Assembly: GCF_024868665.1 (NCBI RefSeq) | Contig: NC_079893.1 | Span: forward strand, 16,337,055-16,401,054 | Direction of reading: 5' to 3' | Source: Triplophysa rosa | Lineage: Eukaryota; Chordata; Actinopteri; Cypriniformes; Nemacheilidae | DNA: 64,000 bases | In this document: positions 44,827 through 56,171 of the stretch, in pieces | How the letters are laid out: each line of letters opens with the position of its first letter | How positions within the stretch are numbered: position 1 is the stretch's first letter | Position numbers and translations under genes: made by a program | Notes under the pieces: model-generated | The model's input: the letters and a program-made list of their open reading frames with translations, nothing else | Database searches by the model: none | Told to the model about the DNA's origin: nothing

Positions 44827-45660
44827 GTGCAAGCCTACAGGACAGCCCCCACGGCGTTGCTCATGGAGGATGTGATTTTTGACACGGCCAACGCTACGCT
44901 CCTCTGTGATGTCTCCACTGGCCAACCGCGCCCTATGGTACCTGCTGGCTGGAGGCGTAAGGTTTTTGACGCCATCCACGGCCTTTCCCACCCGGGGGTG
45001 AAGGCCTCTACCAAGCTGGTGGGGGCCAAGTTCGTCTGGCCAGGCCTGCGGAGGGATGTCAGGGCCTGGGCTGCTGCCTGTGTGGCGTGCCAGCGCGCAA
45101 AGGTGACTCGTCATACCAAAGCCCCCTTGGCACCCTTCAAAGTGCCAGAGAGACGTTTTGATCATGTGAATGTGGACCTGGTGGGCCCCTTACCCCCCTC
45201 CCGTGGTTACACCTACCTCCTCACCATGGTGGACAGGACCACCAGGTGGCCAGAAGTGGTTCCCCTGTCCTCCACTACATCAGCTGACGTGGCCCGGGCG
45301 TTCATTATGGCTTGGGTGGCCCGTTTCGGTACACCGTCTGACCTCTCCTCGGACCGAGGTCCGCAGTTCACATCGGAGCTTTGGACTCCGGTCGCCGAGG
45401 TCTTGGGGGTGAAGGTCCACCGTACCACAGCCTATAACCCTCAGAGCAATGGACTTTGCGAGCGGTTTCATCGTGACATGAAGGCCGCGCTACGGGCCAG
45501 CCTTACGAACTGCGACTGGGCTGACCGCCTCCCATGGGTCATGCTGGGCCTTCGCTCCGCCCCCAAAGAAGATCTGCAAGCCTCATCGGCCGAGTTGGTG
45601 TACGGCCAGCCTCTGCGCGTTCCGGGGGAGTTTCTTCCGGATGCCATGGCCCAGTGGTCT
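44827..45660 (+). pseudogene. pol: Integrase of the RT-deleted Gypsy
   Basis: Open to about 45660. HHCC finger (HGLSHPGVKAS, then CVACQRAK), then the core: D in HVNVDLVGPLP, D in LSSDRGPQFTS, E in NGLCERFHRDM. All three acidic residues are present with normal spacing. It starts abruptly at 44827 and ends after FLPDAMAQWSV, lacking the C-terminal part. Fusion of protease directly to integrase by deletion of over 1.5 kb makes this element dependent on others. Confidence 0.88.
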
Positions 45661-45880
45661 GTCACAATGTCGTCTTTTATTCGACTAGAGCTCTGATACA
45701 GTACTATTAAAGCAACTTTATCAACCGAACTTCTCGAGCACGACACGACACTCACTTCTGTTTGCGACACTCTCCTGCACCGCCCTCTTCTTCGCATCTT
45801 CTCGCAACACACGCAAAACAAGTCCATCTGTCAAAATGAAAGTCTCCCAAAAATAATCACAGTAATATATACCCGTTACA

Positions 45881-47159
45881 CATCACTAGCCTACTGCGCA
45901 AAACACTGTTGTCTGTTGTAGCCTATTTGAAGAAACAACTGACATTCTAGATTGCAGTGCTCTAACTCTATGAGTAATTGAATAGTGATGTATTAGGCCT
46001 ATGACATGTAAAATAAAAAGAGTATAATAATCTAAAAGCTATACAATTACGTTAAGATTATAAACGCTGGTATTAGAACTAGAATTTGATATTTTATACA
46101 TGAAAGGCAGGAGTAGTGGTTAGTCCATAAAACAGAGATTATATAGCGTCATCTGATTTAGATAAGCAAAGTTTGAAATTACATTTATCAAAATGATTTA
46201 AACAAAAAGTACAAATCAACTCGCTTAACAGAGTCATCTGTCTGTTCAGAGTCTGAGCAAACGGATGAGTTCCTTTCTCTACAGCCGGAATATGGAAGCC
46301 GACTTTCACTTGCTGAAATAGCTTGGTATTCTTTAACAAGAATACGTGAAATAATATAAAGTCTATATCCATATGATAGGACCGTCTGCTGTATTAACGA
46401 GTTTCTCTATCGCTTGGTATGAGATAAAAAGCGATTGGTCTGTATTATTTGTTTACCCACATAGCTTAATGTGTTCAAAAATATTCTATTCTTATATTTT
46501 AACATAATATTCCTATTCTTGTTTTTAACATAGTCTAATGAGCCTTTTTAATGGTGACATAGCCTAATTTAAAAAGCAATGTCTTTCTCACTAAACCCTA
46601 ACAAATAATGAAATATTGTTTTTATGATATTTTTTACTTAAACTTTTAATAAATATTAAAAAATATTAAATATTAATAATATTAAATAAATTTAATGCAT
46701 TGAAGATTTATGGTTTATTAGACATGCTTTTCGCTTAACAAAAAATAATTTACCTCTTAAAAAGAATACAGAAAATGTCAAACATTTAAAGGCAGAATAC
46801 ACACAAATTAAAAGTGAAGAAAATGGAATTTGATAAATAAAACGAACATCATACTATGGCCAATAACCTCTGCTCTAATTGCTTCGGCTGCTGAAGAATG
46901 GGCCATTGGTGAAAGCGCTAGCATTAGCTAATGCTAAAGATTAGATAAACACTGGGGATATTTGTACAGATTGTGACGTAAAATGTAAGTAAAACATGTC
47001 GAATCTTTAGCATTAGCTAATGCTAGCGCTTTCACCAACGGCCCAGTCTTCAGCAGCTGACATGCTGTGTGTCCTTCTGCACTCTTGAAGTGATGACAAG
47101 ACTGTAGTATCAGGGTTGATGTTAAAAATCCTTAGGTCTATGTTAAATTGTAATACAAC
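45881..47159. other. Inner element C sequence with a palindromic mini-element
   Basis: AT-rich DNA without coding potential. The only structure is the large palindrome at 46887-47057. Confidence 0.5.
46887..47057. repeat. 171-bp imperfect palindrome (hairpin MITE-like)
   Basis: GCTGCTGAAGA (46887) pairs with TCTTCAGCAGC (47047-47057), and the pairing runs on for about 55 bases per arm, including GGTGAAAGCGCTAGCATTAG and its inverse. The loop is about 60 bases. No target duplication is evident. Confidence 0.8.
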
Positions 47160-47770
47160 GTTATATCATAACACATTTTACTAATCTATTGTACTGACTT
47201 ATCTACAAAAAGGTGACCACTGGTAATGCACATTTGCTATGGCTGAATGCAGAGCTGAAGGGCTTTCATATAAATTGATTTTTTTATATTAACCCAGTGT
47301 TTCTAATAAATCTCCTTACTGCACACATTCATTTTCCTGCATTTGGGCCGACATATAAAATATTACTTAATGTGAATCCCTTGGATCCTATTTTCCCCAA
47401 TTTCCTGCCATCTCTCCTGTTCTGTCATCGACTTGAGGGCGGCAGCAACAGCCAATCACAACGGGAGTTCCAGAAAGGAGCAGGGCCAATGGCATTTGTT
47501 GTCACAAAATCGCAGTGTCCCGCCCCCTTAGTGCCAAAGTCAAAATGACTCGCGCGCGTGAAGAATCCCAGCTCGCGCGCGTGTAGTCAATACTGTGCGC
47601 GAGCGACTGCTTTGACTCGGGGGTTTGTTATTTCCCCTCGTAAGTCTTGATTTACGTGCACAATCTTGGTGTTTGTGTTCAAGTTAGAGATTTGCGTTTT
47701 CAGTGTGCCCGCGCAGCTGTAATCTGCTTGCGCGCTGTGTTTACACGCTTGTCCAACTTCTAACGCCATA
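47160..47770. repeat. Right terminal inverted repeat of element C
   Basis: Inverse of 41150-41806, ending TTCTAACGCCATA followed by CTAGAG. Confidence 0.9.
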
Positions 47771-47776
47771 CTAGAG

Positions 47777-49085
47777 CTGTGACTGTAAGCTGTTGTGTAA
47801 ACAGAGCACATTGAAATAAATGTGAAGAGTTAATTTGCAAAAACAGATAACTCAGTGTTTGTTGATTTTCATTAACTATGTTTTTTTTATTGTGCATTCC
47901 AAGTAATATCATTTAAACAGATTGTTTTGATTAAGTAATAATAACTAAAAAAATACATATAGGCTAAGTAACACAGTAAAAACACGATAAAACAAAAAAC
48001 AGGATTTATGAAAATTAATAAAAACAGAGTTATCTGGTTTCGCAAATGAACTCTTCATGTGGTCGTCTTCCTAGACACTTTTAGTAGACCACGGACTATT
48101 CTGATTATGTGCACTGAATGATATGAAATACAAATTGTAATTATTATTGTAATAAGTATATATATATATATATATATAATATATATATATATATTATAAT
48201 ATATATATAACTATATTCATATTAATATCTATAATGCGTTGGGAGGGGGTCTCGCATATTGAGCGCGTTTTCACCATCCGCGCCGAATATTCTAAGCACA
48301 GTCTGAAATGGTCATTTTTGCGATTCGGATGTTTGAATCTCGTTCAGCAAAATGAACGAATCTTTTTTCGAGTCATTTCGTTCATCTGAGCAGAGTTAAA
48401 TTAATGTTGCATGTTAATAGCCAAATTACCCCATAACGTTTATTTATGCTAGTTTTGATCAGATATATAATAAGAAATAACTTATATTGTAGTTAGGGAC
48501 AAGTTATGAGAAACAGTTATTTAATTATTTCCTGACAGCATTTCTGTAAAGTTATGTATTTATAATTCATTAACAATTTTGGGTCACTCAGGTATGCAAT
48601 AAGGTTTACAGGTTGTTGTTTTTTACTAAAAAGTCTCATGCAGTTTGCAAAGTATATAATAATAGGCTATTGAAATCATTTAAATGTGCAATTATTTAAT
48701 AAGAGATCACTTGTGTAATATATGCATTAGACATAAACACTGACTTTACTAGTGTTGCTTATGTTTATATTTTGCCAGCACAGTTCTTATGCAAAATAGT
48801 TAGTTATTAAGATAAATTAAAAACACATGCAGAAATCCACAAGAAACATTTATGAATATACTGACAGAAAAAAGAACAGAACGGTACGTTTTAGAGAAGA
48901 TGTTTATTGCACATATCTTTTGATCATTTTAAATATTTCTTCCTATAATACAACATATAACACGTACATCATGCATTTGACTGATGATCCGGGAAGTGGT
49001 CACGTAACGTTAAAGACTCGGACTCGAAGACTCCGGTACAGGCTGCAGGTTTGCCTGCGGAGCTACCATTTGACAAAAGAACAAA
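47777..49085. other. Intron sequence with a TA microsatellite
   Basis: AT-rich; a TATATATA tract at 48158-48208. GAACGAATCTTTTTTCGAGTCATTTCG near 48353 is related to the ends of the 55-bp repeat region at 49490-49550, so both may belong to one decayed element. Confidence 0.5.
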
Positions 49086-49400
49086 AGGGCTCGGACCCGA
49101 TGACTCGAGAGACGAACTAATCATTTCTCTTTCCGGTATAAGGACTCGGACCCGATGACTCGAGAGACGAACTAATCATTTCTCTTTCCGGTATAAGGAC
49201 TCGGACCCGATGACTCGAGAGACGAACTAATCATTTCTCTTTCCGGTATAAGGACTCGGACCTGATGACTCGAGAGACGAACTAATCATTTCTCTTTCCG
49301 GTATAAGGACTCGGACCCGATGACTCTGGAGACGAACTAATCATTTCTCTTTCCGGTATAAAAGAACGAAAGGACTAGGACCCGATGACTCGAGAGACGA
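49086..49400. repeat. Tandem repeat, period 55 bp
   Basis: Unit ACTCGGACCCGATGACTCGAGAGACGAACTAATCATTTCTCTTTCCGGTATAAGG. About five nearly identical copies plus diverged ends. Each contains CTCGAG and GACTC pairs. The flank at 49495-49548 is itself inverted (TTCGTTCA ... TGAACGAC). Confidence 0.92.
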
Positions 49401-49741
49401 ACTTCATTACTGTTTCTGGTACAATGTTGCACATGCGCGGTCAACACAAAATGAACGAATCACTCGCTGAGACACTCGTTACTCCCGAGTCATTTTAAAG
49501 ATTCGTTCAAAAAGAACGAATCGTTCATGAACGACCCATCACTAGTATACAAACGACAATGGAGGCTGATCGCATCTTAATACATCTTAATGGAGTTGGA
49601 GCTGATCGAAACAGAAAAATGTGTAATCCGTTATATTATTAACTAAAACACTGTGTATTGAAATGATACCCTGATAGAATATCATATTTTGTCATGGACA
49701 ACTCACCCTATTAATTGTTTAGTTAAAAATGAAACGAAATG

Positions 49742-50360
49742 CAACCAAGATCTGGAAGTGTCACAATTTTGTTCTTTATTTGCAAAAGAGTCAAAGAACA
49801 GAATATGTAAAAGTGCAAACTATGTATAGATGAGTATACAATGCAATATTAACACAGATATAAAACTTTCAAAAAACTAGTAACAATAAAAGGTAAAACA
49901 AAAAATAAAACTATAATGCCAATAAAGTGCAAAAGAATCGTGCACAGTGTTTATAAAGTGCGAAGTTCTTCATGTCTTTTGCTGACACTCTTCCAAACCG
50001 ACGTTAGAGGAAATCTCTCTCCAAGAATTCGCCGCAATCTGACAGTCTTTATAGTCCGCCGAAGAGGAGTCATACAGATGCGTGCATTTCCGAACCTCTT
50101 CAATCAGACGCTCAGTACTTGGTCGATGTCGATGCTCGCCATGTTGTTCTTTTGTGGACTCTGAACTTGCCGGAAGAAGACGCCAGAAATGCGTAGAAGG
50201 AAGTAGGATGCTGCCAAACTGACCAATCACAGCGCTTGCGGTCCGCGTAGGGTCCCCGTTGAGTTGACGCGTTGTTACATTTTTGGAGAGGTGCGCGTCA
50301 GTCTACGGCGTAGGGTACGCACAGGGTACGCGGCTCTGCGTAGGCCTACGCAGAACCATA
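49742..50360 (-). mobile_element. Harbinger-type transposon fragment with MADF-domain gene start
   Basis: On the minus strand, a frame at 50230-49970 contains RLIEEVRKCTHLYDSSSADY and DCQIAANSWREISSNVG, the start of a MADF/Myb-like domain, as in the DNA-binding protein encoded by PIF/Harbinger elements. The outer part carries GGTTCTGCGTAGGCCTACGCAGAGC (about 50330-50355), a likely terminal palindrome. The gene is cut after the first part of the domain, and no transposase is present. Confidence 0.65.
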
Positions 50361-51354
50361 AATTGGCCATAAGAGAGTCATCAAACTTTCAGGCCAACGC
50401 CACCTAGGGGTGGGAAAGTATGTTTACAGGCCTATAGCTTAGTCTTTCTTCAACAGATTTTCACAGGAATCATTTGCTTAGATTCCTGAATCCTTGCCGA
50501 GCCCAGCAATACCAAACATGCTAGGTTTCGCTGTATGGTTTACTGTAGAAAACACGGTTTATCAAATGTCACAGGCCAAATGTCAAAATTTTCATAGGAA
50601 ATGGACAAAAAATTTAAAGGACCCAGTTTTTTTGCTGTTTTAGAGGCTTTGGTTATGTTTTTTGGGTGTTTAACAATGGATGTTCATGTTTCTAATTTCA
50701 AAAAACGCTTTACATTTCACATATTTCAAGTCTATTGTTCACCGCTGTCCCTCTTCTCACAAAACGACTGGATTTCTTTAGGTCTATATAAAGTCCCCCT
50801 CCCGAAACGCTGATTGGTAAAGCTGACCAGGTCTGTCATGATTGGTTCCCCGCTGAGAGCGTGTGTGTGAAGATGTCCCACCCATACCATATCAGCGAGC
50901 TTTCGCTTCTCAGGTTGTTGTGATTTGTCGGTCCCCCTCTCTGTGCACATGTATTCATGAGCTTTGGCTTTTAGCAATAAACAGCAACAATTGCGTCAAC
51001 TTCACTTCATCAGTTAAAAACATGCGAATCGATCGAAGTGTAACGGAGGTCTGGTAGTGCATGTGCAAACGTCAGCCTTTGTTAGAGATCGCAATTTTTT
51101 CCTACTATGGCGAGGGAAATGACACCGGACCGAATGGCGTCAGACCGGTTATATTAATTAACACTAATAACAGAAGCGTTAGTTTTGCCTTTTTATACTG
51201 GACCTGAGTTGGATAATAAAACAAGCAGATTGACCAGGAGACATTTGCAAGCAGGACTTCAAAGGACGTTTCATAGAAGTGTTTTAGAGGTAGGCTATGT
51301 GCGCACACACACACGCACACGCACACACACGCACACGCACACGCACACACACGC

Positions 51355-51395
<41 letters not shown>

Positions 51396-51879
51396 GTATT
51401 ACACAGAACAGCTTTCACAGCCGATGTTAAAGTCATGGAAGCTGTTATTTGACCGTTGGTTATCTTAGAATGTGTGTAGCTGAATTCTTATTACCAGCTG
51501 TAGGACTGTGATGAAAGTGAAAGTAGTTTAGCGCGTAGCTCAGTCAAATGTTTACAATCTTTGATAACCAAACACTACTCCAGCGGCTCTTCATGGCTCT
51601 CCAGCGGCTAGTGACATCATGTACCCGGGAAGTAGAGGGCTGTTGTCCGATTCCTTGAAAAGCGAATTCTGTTAAAGACGATATCTCGATTGGCACTGAA
51701 CTTTGAGCTTGATCATTTTGCAGGTATTGTTTATGCTCTAACAGCAACATTACACACTAACTAAAGGTTGAAAAATGTGATCGCGGGGAATGTGGCCTTT
51801 AAACAAAGTTCAGTGAAGTTGAATTTGTATGCTTTTGTGAGTATATATGCTTAAAACCTCTAAATGAAATAATATATTT
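50361..51879. other. Intron sequence with a CA microsatellite
   Basis: No element ends recognised. (CA)n with GCAC interruptions at 51299-51394. Confidence 0.5.
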
Positions 51880-52707
51880 TCACAATATTTGATAAAATGA
51901 TTCATGGACACAGTCTGAGGACACACAAAAAAAGGTGATGGGGCTGCGCCACTCCGTGGCCTTATAATTAAACAAAATGTTCAATTGGTTCTTGACTTCA
52001 AAAGTTTGTGTATTGACACGAAAGTTTGTACGTATCATCATTGGCACAAAATGTAACAGCACCACCTATTGGTCAAAAGAATTGCTTTCAGCTATTGTTT
52101 TAAATTGCTTTGAGGTTTCTAAGAAAGTTGGTATAAGACTCCCTTAAGTATAATAACACCCTTGTTGTCAAAAAAAAAAAAAAATTATAAAAATGCTTAT
52201 AATGTAAAAAAATATTACCAAATTGGTATGTTAATTATAGATTTACCTTTACTGGCTCATTATGAGTTATTTGAAATAAAACTTGTCATTTTACAACCTA
52301 CTTCCATTTAGAATTATATTTAAAATCTACTTTATCAAACTCTTCCTGTAGCATCTGTCCGATTTCCACAATTTTTTTAGCATCTAGACACACTTATAAA
52401 AAGTTCTAGAATTTGTCTTGATTCATCAAACTGTTTTCGTATACCGCAAAAACGAATTCGATGGTAAGCACATCAAAATGGATTTGATTCTGTATCTTCA
52501 GCAAACTTTTGCATATCGTCAGGAAACTCGGTATGTGTCATCAATGGCACATCTTGTACACCTCACAAAAGTCTGGTGACAGCCCCAACTAGTGGTCAAG
52601 AGTTATAAGCGCTTATATTGTGCTTTTAGATATGCTTTTCAAGAACTAATTATTATAAAAGTCCACATATATGTGATTTTGTGCCTTGTAGGGCTTGACC
52701 TCGTAAT

Positions 52708-52975
52708 TGCTGCTTTTGGCCTAATGGTTAGAGAGTTGGACTCGTGACCAGAAGGTTGCCGGTTCGATTCTCAGGGCCGGCGGGTAACGACTGTGGTGCC
52801 CTTGAGCAAGGCACCTTACCCTATACTTGTTCCCCGGGCGCTGCAGTGATAGCTGCCCACTGCTCCGGGTGTGCATGTGTTCACTACTCTCTGGATGGGT
52901 TAAATGCAGAGGTCACATTTTGAGTATGGGTCACCATACCTGACAAATAGGTCACTTTCATTTCACTTTAAATTA
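52708..52975 (+). mobile_element. tRNA-derived SINE, family 2, copy 2
   Basis: A box TGGCCTAATGGTTAGAGAG, B box GCCGGTTCGATTCTC, then the same GGTGCCCTTGAGCAAGGCACC body as at 31448. Its tail ends TAGGTCACTTTCATTTCACTTT, unlike copy 1. Confidence 0.88.
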
Positions 52976-53594
52976 TATATTTTATTCCATTATAATGATT
53001 AAATACATGCAAATTGTCATGTGTTGATCACGTGAGAAGCGCATTGTTCGGGTTCGCAGGATTACAAACTCACATCTACACCGAGAATTTATGTTCGTCT
53101 GAATGCATGAGTTTTATCTCCAAGGAGCCATGCAGATTTATTTTTACAGACGTCCTTATGAGAAACAATTACCATCCGAATAGGGCTCTAGACTGTTTGT
53201 CCGATTTACATCAAATTTGGTATGCAGCATCTAAAGACAGTACTGACCAAAAGTTCTCAAATTCTGTTCTCATATAGCGTGTCAACAAATTTGACGATGA
53301 GCATGGCAAAATCGTTTTAAGGGTGTATCTTTGTCTGTCTGTCAACTTTCATGTATCGATGCAAAAGCTGGTTACTAAACTTGCTGTGGTTTATCATTAC
53401 CATATTTTGAAAGTACCTGTAAAATTTAAACCAGTGCCCCCTGTGGTCAGGAGATATAACAACATTTGTTTAATTGCTTGTAGTATATAATACAATCAAC
53501 ATCAACATAATGTAATTTGATTTACACTAGTATATTTGTTGGCTCAAGCCGAGTGTTTCAATATCAATGTTGTCATATTGCACCATACTCCCTG

Positions 53595-54101
53595 TGTCAT
53601 GAGTCTCGGGGTGAGACACGGAGACAAGGACAGAGGACCCAAGTGCAGACAGCGGGTAAGGGGTTAACAAGACAGACTTTAATAATAATTAAAAAATACA
53701 AAACAAAGACCCACGTGGGGGAACATAACAAAACATAGCAACACGGACAGGGACTAACTAGACTAGAAATAATAACATTTGACATGACCACTGTAAACTA
53801 AACTAACTACACAACAAGAACTCACCACAAAGACAAACACGATGCAACAGAACAATGATCCAGCACAGGACAGAAAACACAGGGACCTTAAAAAGGGGAC
53901 AAATCAAGAGGAAGCAGGTGCGGGGCATGAACTAATTAACAAACAATAACGAGGAGACGAAAGGGCGGGAACAGAGAGCCACACTGGAGAGTGGAAGACC
54001 AACAGGGACAAAACGTCTCTCTCCACATAAAACAAGAGGTTCTATCATGGTTCTGCCACTAGGTCAAGAGAAGCTAGACAAGGTGGGGCAGAACCATGAC
54101 A
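53595..54101 (-). mobile_element. Solo LTR with terminal hairpin (minus strand)
   Basis: TGTCATGAGTCTC to AACCATGACA with a perfect 5-bp duplication CCCTG (53590-53594 and 54102-54106), 507 bp. On the minus strand it starts TGTCATGGTTCTGCC, then a loop, then GGCAGAACCATGA, a hairpin also present at 56172. Confidence 0.9.
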
Positions 54102-54712
54102 CCCTGTGCGCCATATTGAATTATAAAACGCATACTTTTTCGAATTCGCATACAGCATCTACAGACACTCCTGACAAAAAAGTTATTAAAATAATTTTGA
54201 TTGATCAAACAGTTCTCGTATTCTTCTTCAATGAATCTAAAGGTGAGCATGCCATAGGGTCATATGGTCATATAAATACTGAATATTGACATGAAATTTT
54301 GTTTACAACATCAGTAGAACATCTTGTTCACCTCATATTAAGTTTTATTACTGCACCACCTTGTTATAAGCCATTTCCTTGTAGTTCTAGTGCTTTTACC
54401 TATGATTTTAAGTCTGAGTTTGAAAAACTCATGATCAGACACGACCACATGTATTTCCTTTTGTGCCCTTGTAGGACTTATTACCCTGTAATTGCTGCTT
54501 GCAGATATATTTATGATCTGCTTTCACACCGATGACCGAAAGATTTAGGAATGGGGTTAAGTGGTGTTTTTCTCATTACTTTATTCTAATAAACATTATA
54601 TATATAAAAAAATCACATTGTACAAATGTATACAGCTAATTCACATCTCAAATTAGTTTAAAATTCCATTAGAGGCTGAAGTATTTTATTTATGGTTGAA
54701 CTTTCCCTTTAC

Positions 54713-56171
54713 TCAACTCAACTCAACTTTATTTATATAGCGCTTTTTACAATTTTCATTGTTACAAAGCAGCTGTACATAAGACATATTGACTATAAGC
54801 AAACCAATTAAAGTTATACCTGCAAAAACAAGAAAAAGGTGAAAACAAAGAAGACAGACATACCCACATACAAAACACTCCACACACACAATATGCACAC
54901 GTACTAACACACACACACACAGACACACACACGGACGTGCACGCACACACACACGTACACAGACAAGTACGCGCACACACAAAGACACGCACGCACACAC
55001 ACGCACAGGCACAGTGAGAGCACACATTTAAGATAAAGGAAAGAGAAGCACAGGTCAAATATAACAGACTATCAATTCCTATATGCAATATTAATTAAGT
55101 AAAACTTTAAAATTCTAAAGCAGCCCCCCCGGCCAGGCAGATGCAAAACAGTATGCAAAAGGTGGCGAGAAACCCAAAACTCTAATCGAGAAAAAAACCC
55201 TCAGGAGAACCCAGGCCCAACCAGGGGATTCCAGTTCCCCTCTGGCAAAAACTGCTGCCTCTGCACAAGCTCCAGAGAGCTTGCACAAAGCTAAATAAAA
55301 TAAGTAAATTATAGTTTAAGATTATCATTAATAATCTAATAGCATTTGAAATTTTGTGGTGAGGACGTGTCAGGTGACCGCGTCCTTCTTTATCCAGCTC
55401 TATCATCTCAGCTCTTGTCAGGTCGCCGCTTCCCATTCTCCGCTCTACCATCAGGTCAGGCCATGAAGACGTGTCAGGTGACCGCGTCCTTCTTTATCCA
55501 GCTCTATCATCTCAGCTCTTGTCAGGTCGCCACTTCCCAATCTCCGCTCTACCATCAGGTCAGGCCATGAACTGCATCCTGCTCACTGTGGTACCTTGGA
55601 ACAATGAGACAAGACTGGCTGAGAGTAGAGTACTGTTCTGCACTATTTGATGCAACAAGTACATCAGTTGTGTTTTTGGTTCCGGTTGATCTAACTAGTG
55701 CAGCCTAAACCCTCAGAAGATTTATATTATGGAAGTCTAGTGTATGCAAGATTAAAAAGATGCGTCTTTAGTCTAGATTTAAACTGACAGAGTGTGTCTG
55801 CCTCCCGGACAGTGCAGGGAAGACTATTCCAAAGTTTAGGTGCTAGATAGGAGAAGGATCTACCACCTGCACTTGATTTTGAAATTCTAGGTATTATCAA
55901 CTGACAGGACGCCTGAGAGCGTAATGCACGTGAAGGACTGTAATACAAAAGGAGTTCATTCAAGTACTGAGGACCTAAACCATGTAGGGCTTTATAGGTA
56001 ATAAGCAAGATTTTGAAGTTAACGCGATGCTTTATAGGTAGCCATTGCAAGGTTGACAGAACCGGGCTATGTTCATACTTTTTTGTACATGTAAGAACTC
56101 GAGCTGCCGTGTTTTGGACTAGTTGGAGTTTTTGTAATAAGCCTGCAGGGCAACCACCTAACAGTGCATTT
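54713..56171 (-). mobile_element. L2 LINE copy 3, 3' part (minus strand)
   Basis: ACTCAACTCAACTTTATTTATATAGCGC at the left is the LINE 3' end. It runs back to the RT thumb at 56171, where homology stops at a codon matching about 21572 of copy 1. CA-rich stretch at 54885-55010 is the inverse of the TG tract in the other copies. A 104-bp segment is duplicated in tandem at 55364-55571. It is probably the same insertion as the L2 at 62678-64000. Confidence 0.88.
55727..56171 (-). pseudogene. L2 RT thumb fragment
   Basis: The minus frame reads GCPAGLLQKLQLVQNTAARV and later LHGLGPQYLNELLL, aligned to the last 150 residues of the frame at 19641-22016. One short indel (EHSPVL for EHISPVL). The catalytic part is lost to a deletion of about 1.39 kb relative to copy 1. 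Confidence 0.88.

Larger units (their letters stand above)
43472..45660 (+). mobile_element. Gypsy retrotransposon with deleted RT and RNase H
   Basis: 5' LTR 43472-43686 (TGTTGTGGCGAACC to CTCCACA), likely primer site TGGTGACCCTGA (43689-43700), then gag, protease and integrase. There is no RT or RNase H, and no 3' LTR was found, so it is truncated at about 45660 and internally deleted. The gag wording fits fish CsRn1-type Gypsy elements, tentatively. Confidence 0.85.
42158..45880. mobile_element. LTR-like unit TGTAACGGG...CCCGTTACA with a nested Gypsy
   Basis: Ends TGTAACGGGG and CCCGTTACA, flanked by CATC on both sides (42154-42157 and 45881-45884). Removing the nested Gypsy (about 43472-45660) leaves about 1.5 kb without coding capacity, consistent with a long solo LTR. 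The 9-bp inverted ends would also fit a DNA transposon, so class is open. Confidence 0.5.
41150..47770. mobile_element. Element C: long-TIR DNA element of the TATGGC family
   Basis: Starts TATGGCGTTAGAA and ends TTCTAACGCCATA, flanked by a perfect 6-bp duplication CTAGAG (41144-41149 and 47771-47776). The inverted repeats are about 610-660 bp (41150-41806 and 47160-47770). They are GC-rich near the tips and not made of ACTAGT/GATATC, so C is a different family of the same type as A and B. The interior carries nested elements but no transposase. Confidence 0.9.
51880..54560. repeat. Decayed dispersed repeats with nested SINE and solo LTR
   Basis: Similar motifs recur: AACAGCACCACCTATTGGTCAAAAG (about 52039), CAGCCCCAACTAGTGGTCAAGAG (about 52573), AGTGCCCCCTGTGGTCAGGAG (about 53433) and TGCACCACCTTGTTATAAG (about 54354), with ends such as TTGTAGGGCTTGACCTCGTAATTGCTGC. 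These are several diverged copies of one unclassified fish repeat. Confidence 0.55.

Noticed and set aside
50941..50960. TGTGCACATG as the start of the next integrin exon
   Set aside because: No splice acceptor, and the translation does not continue as an integrin propeller.
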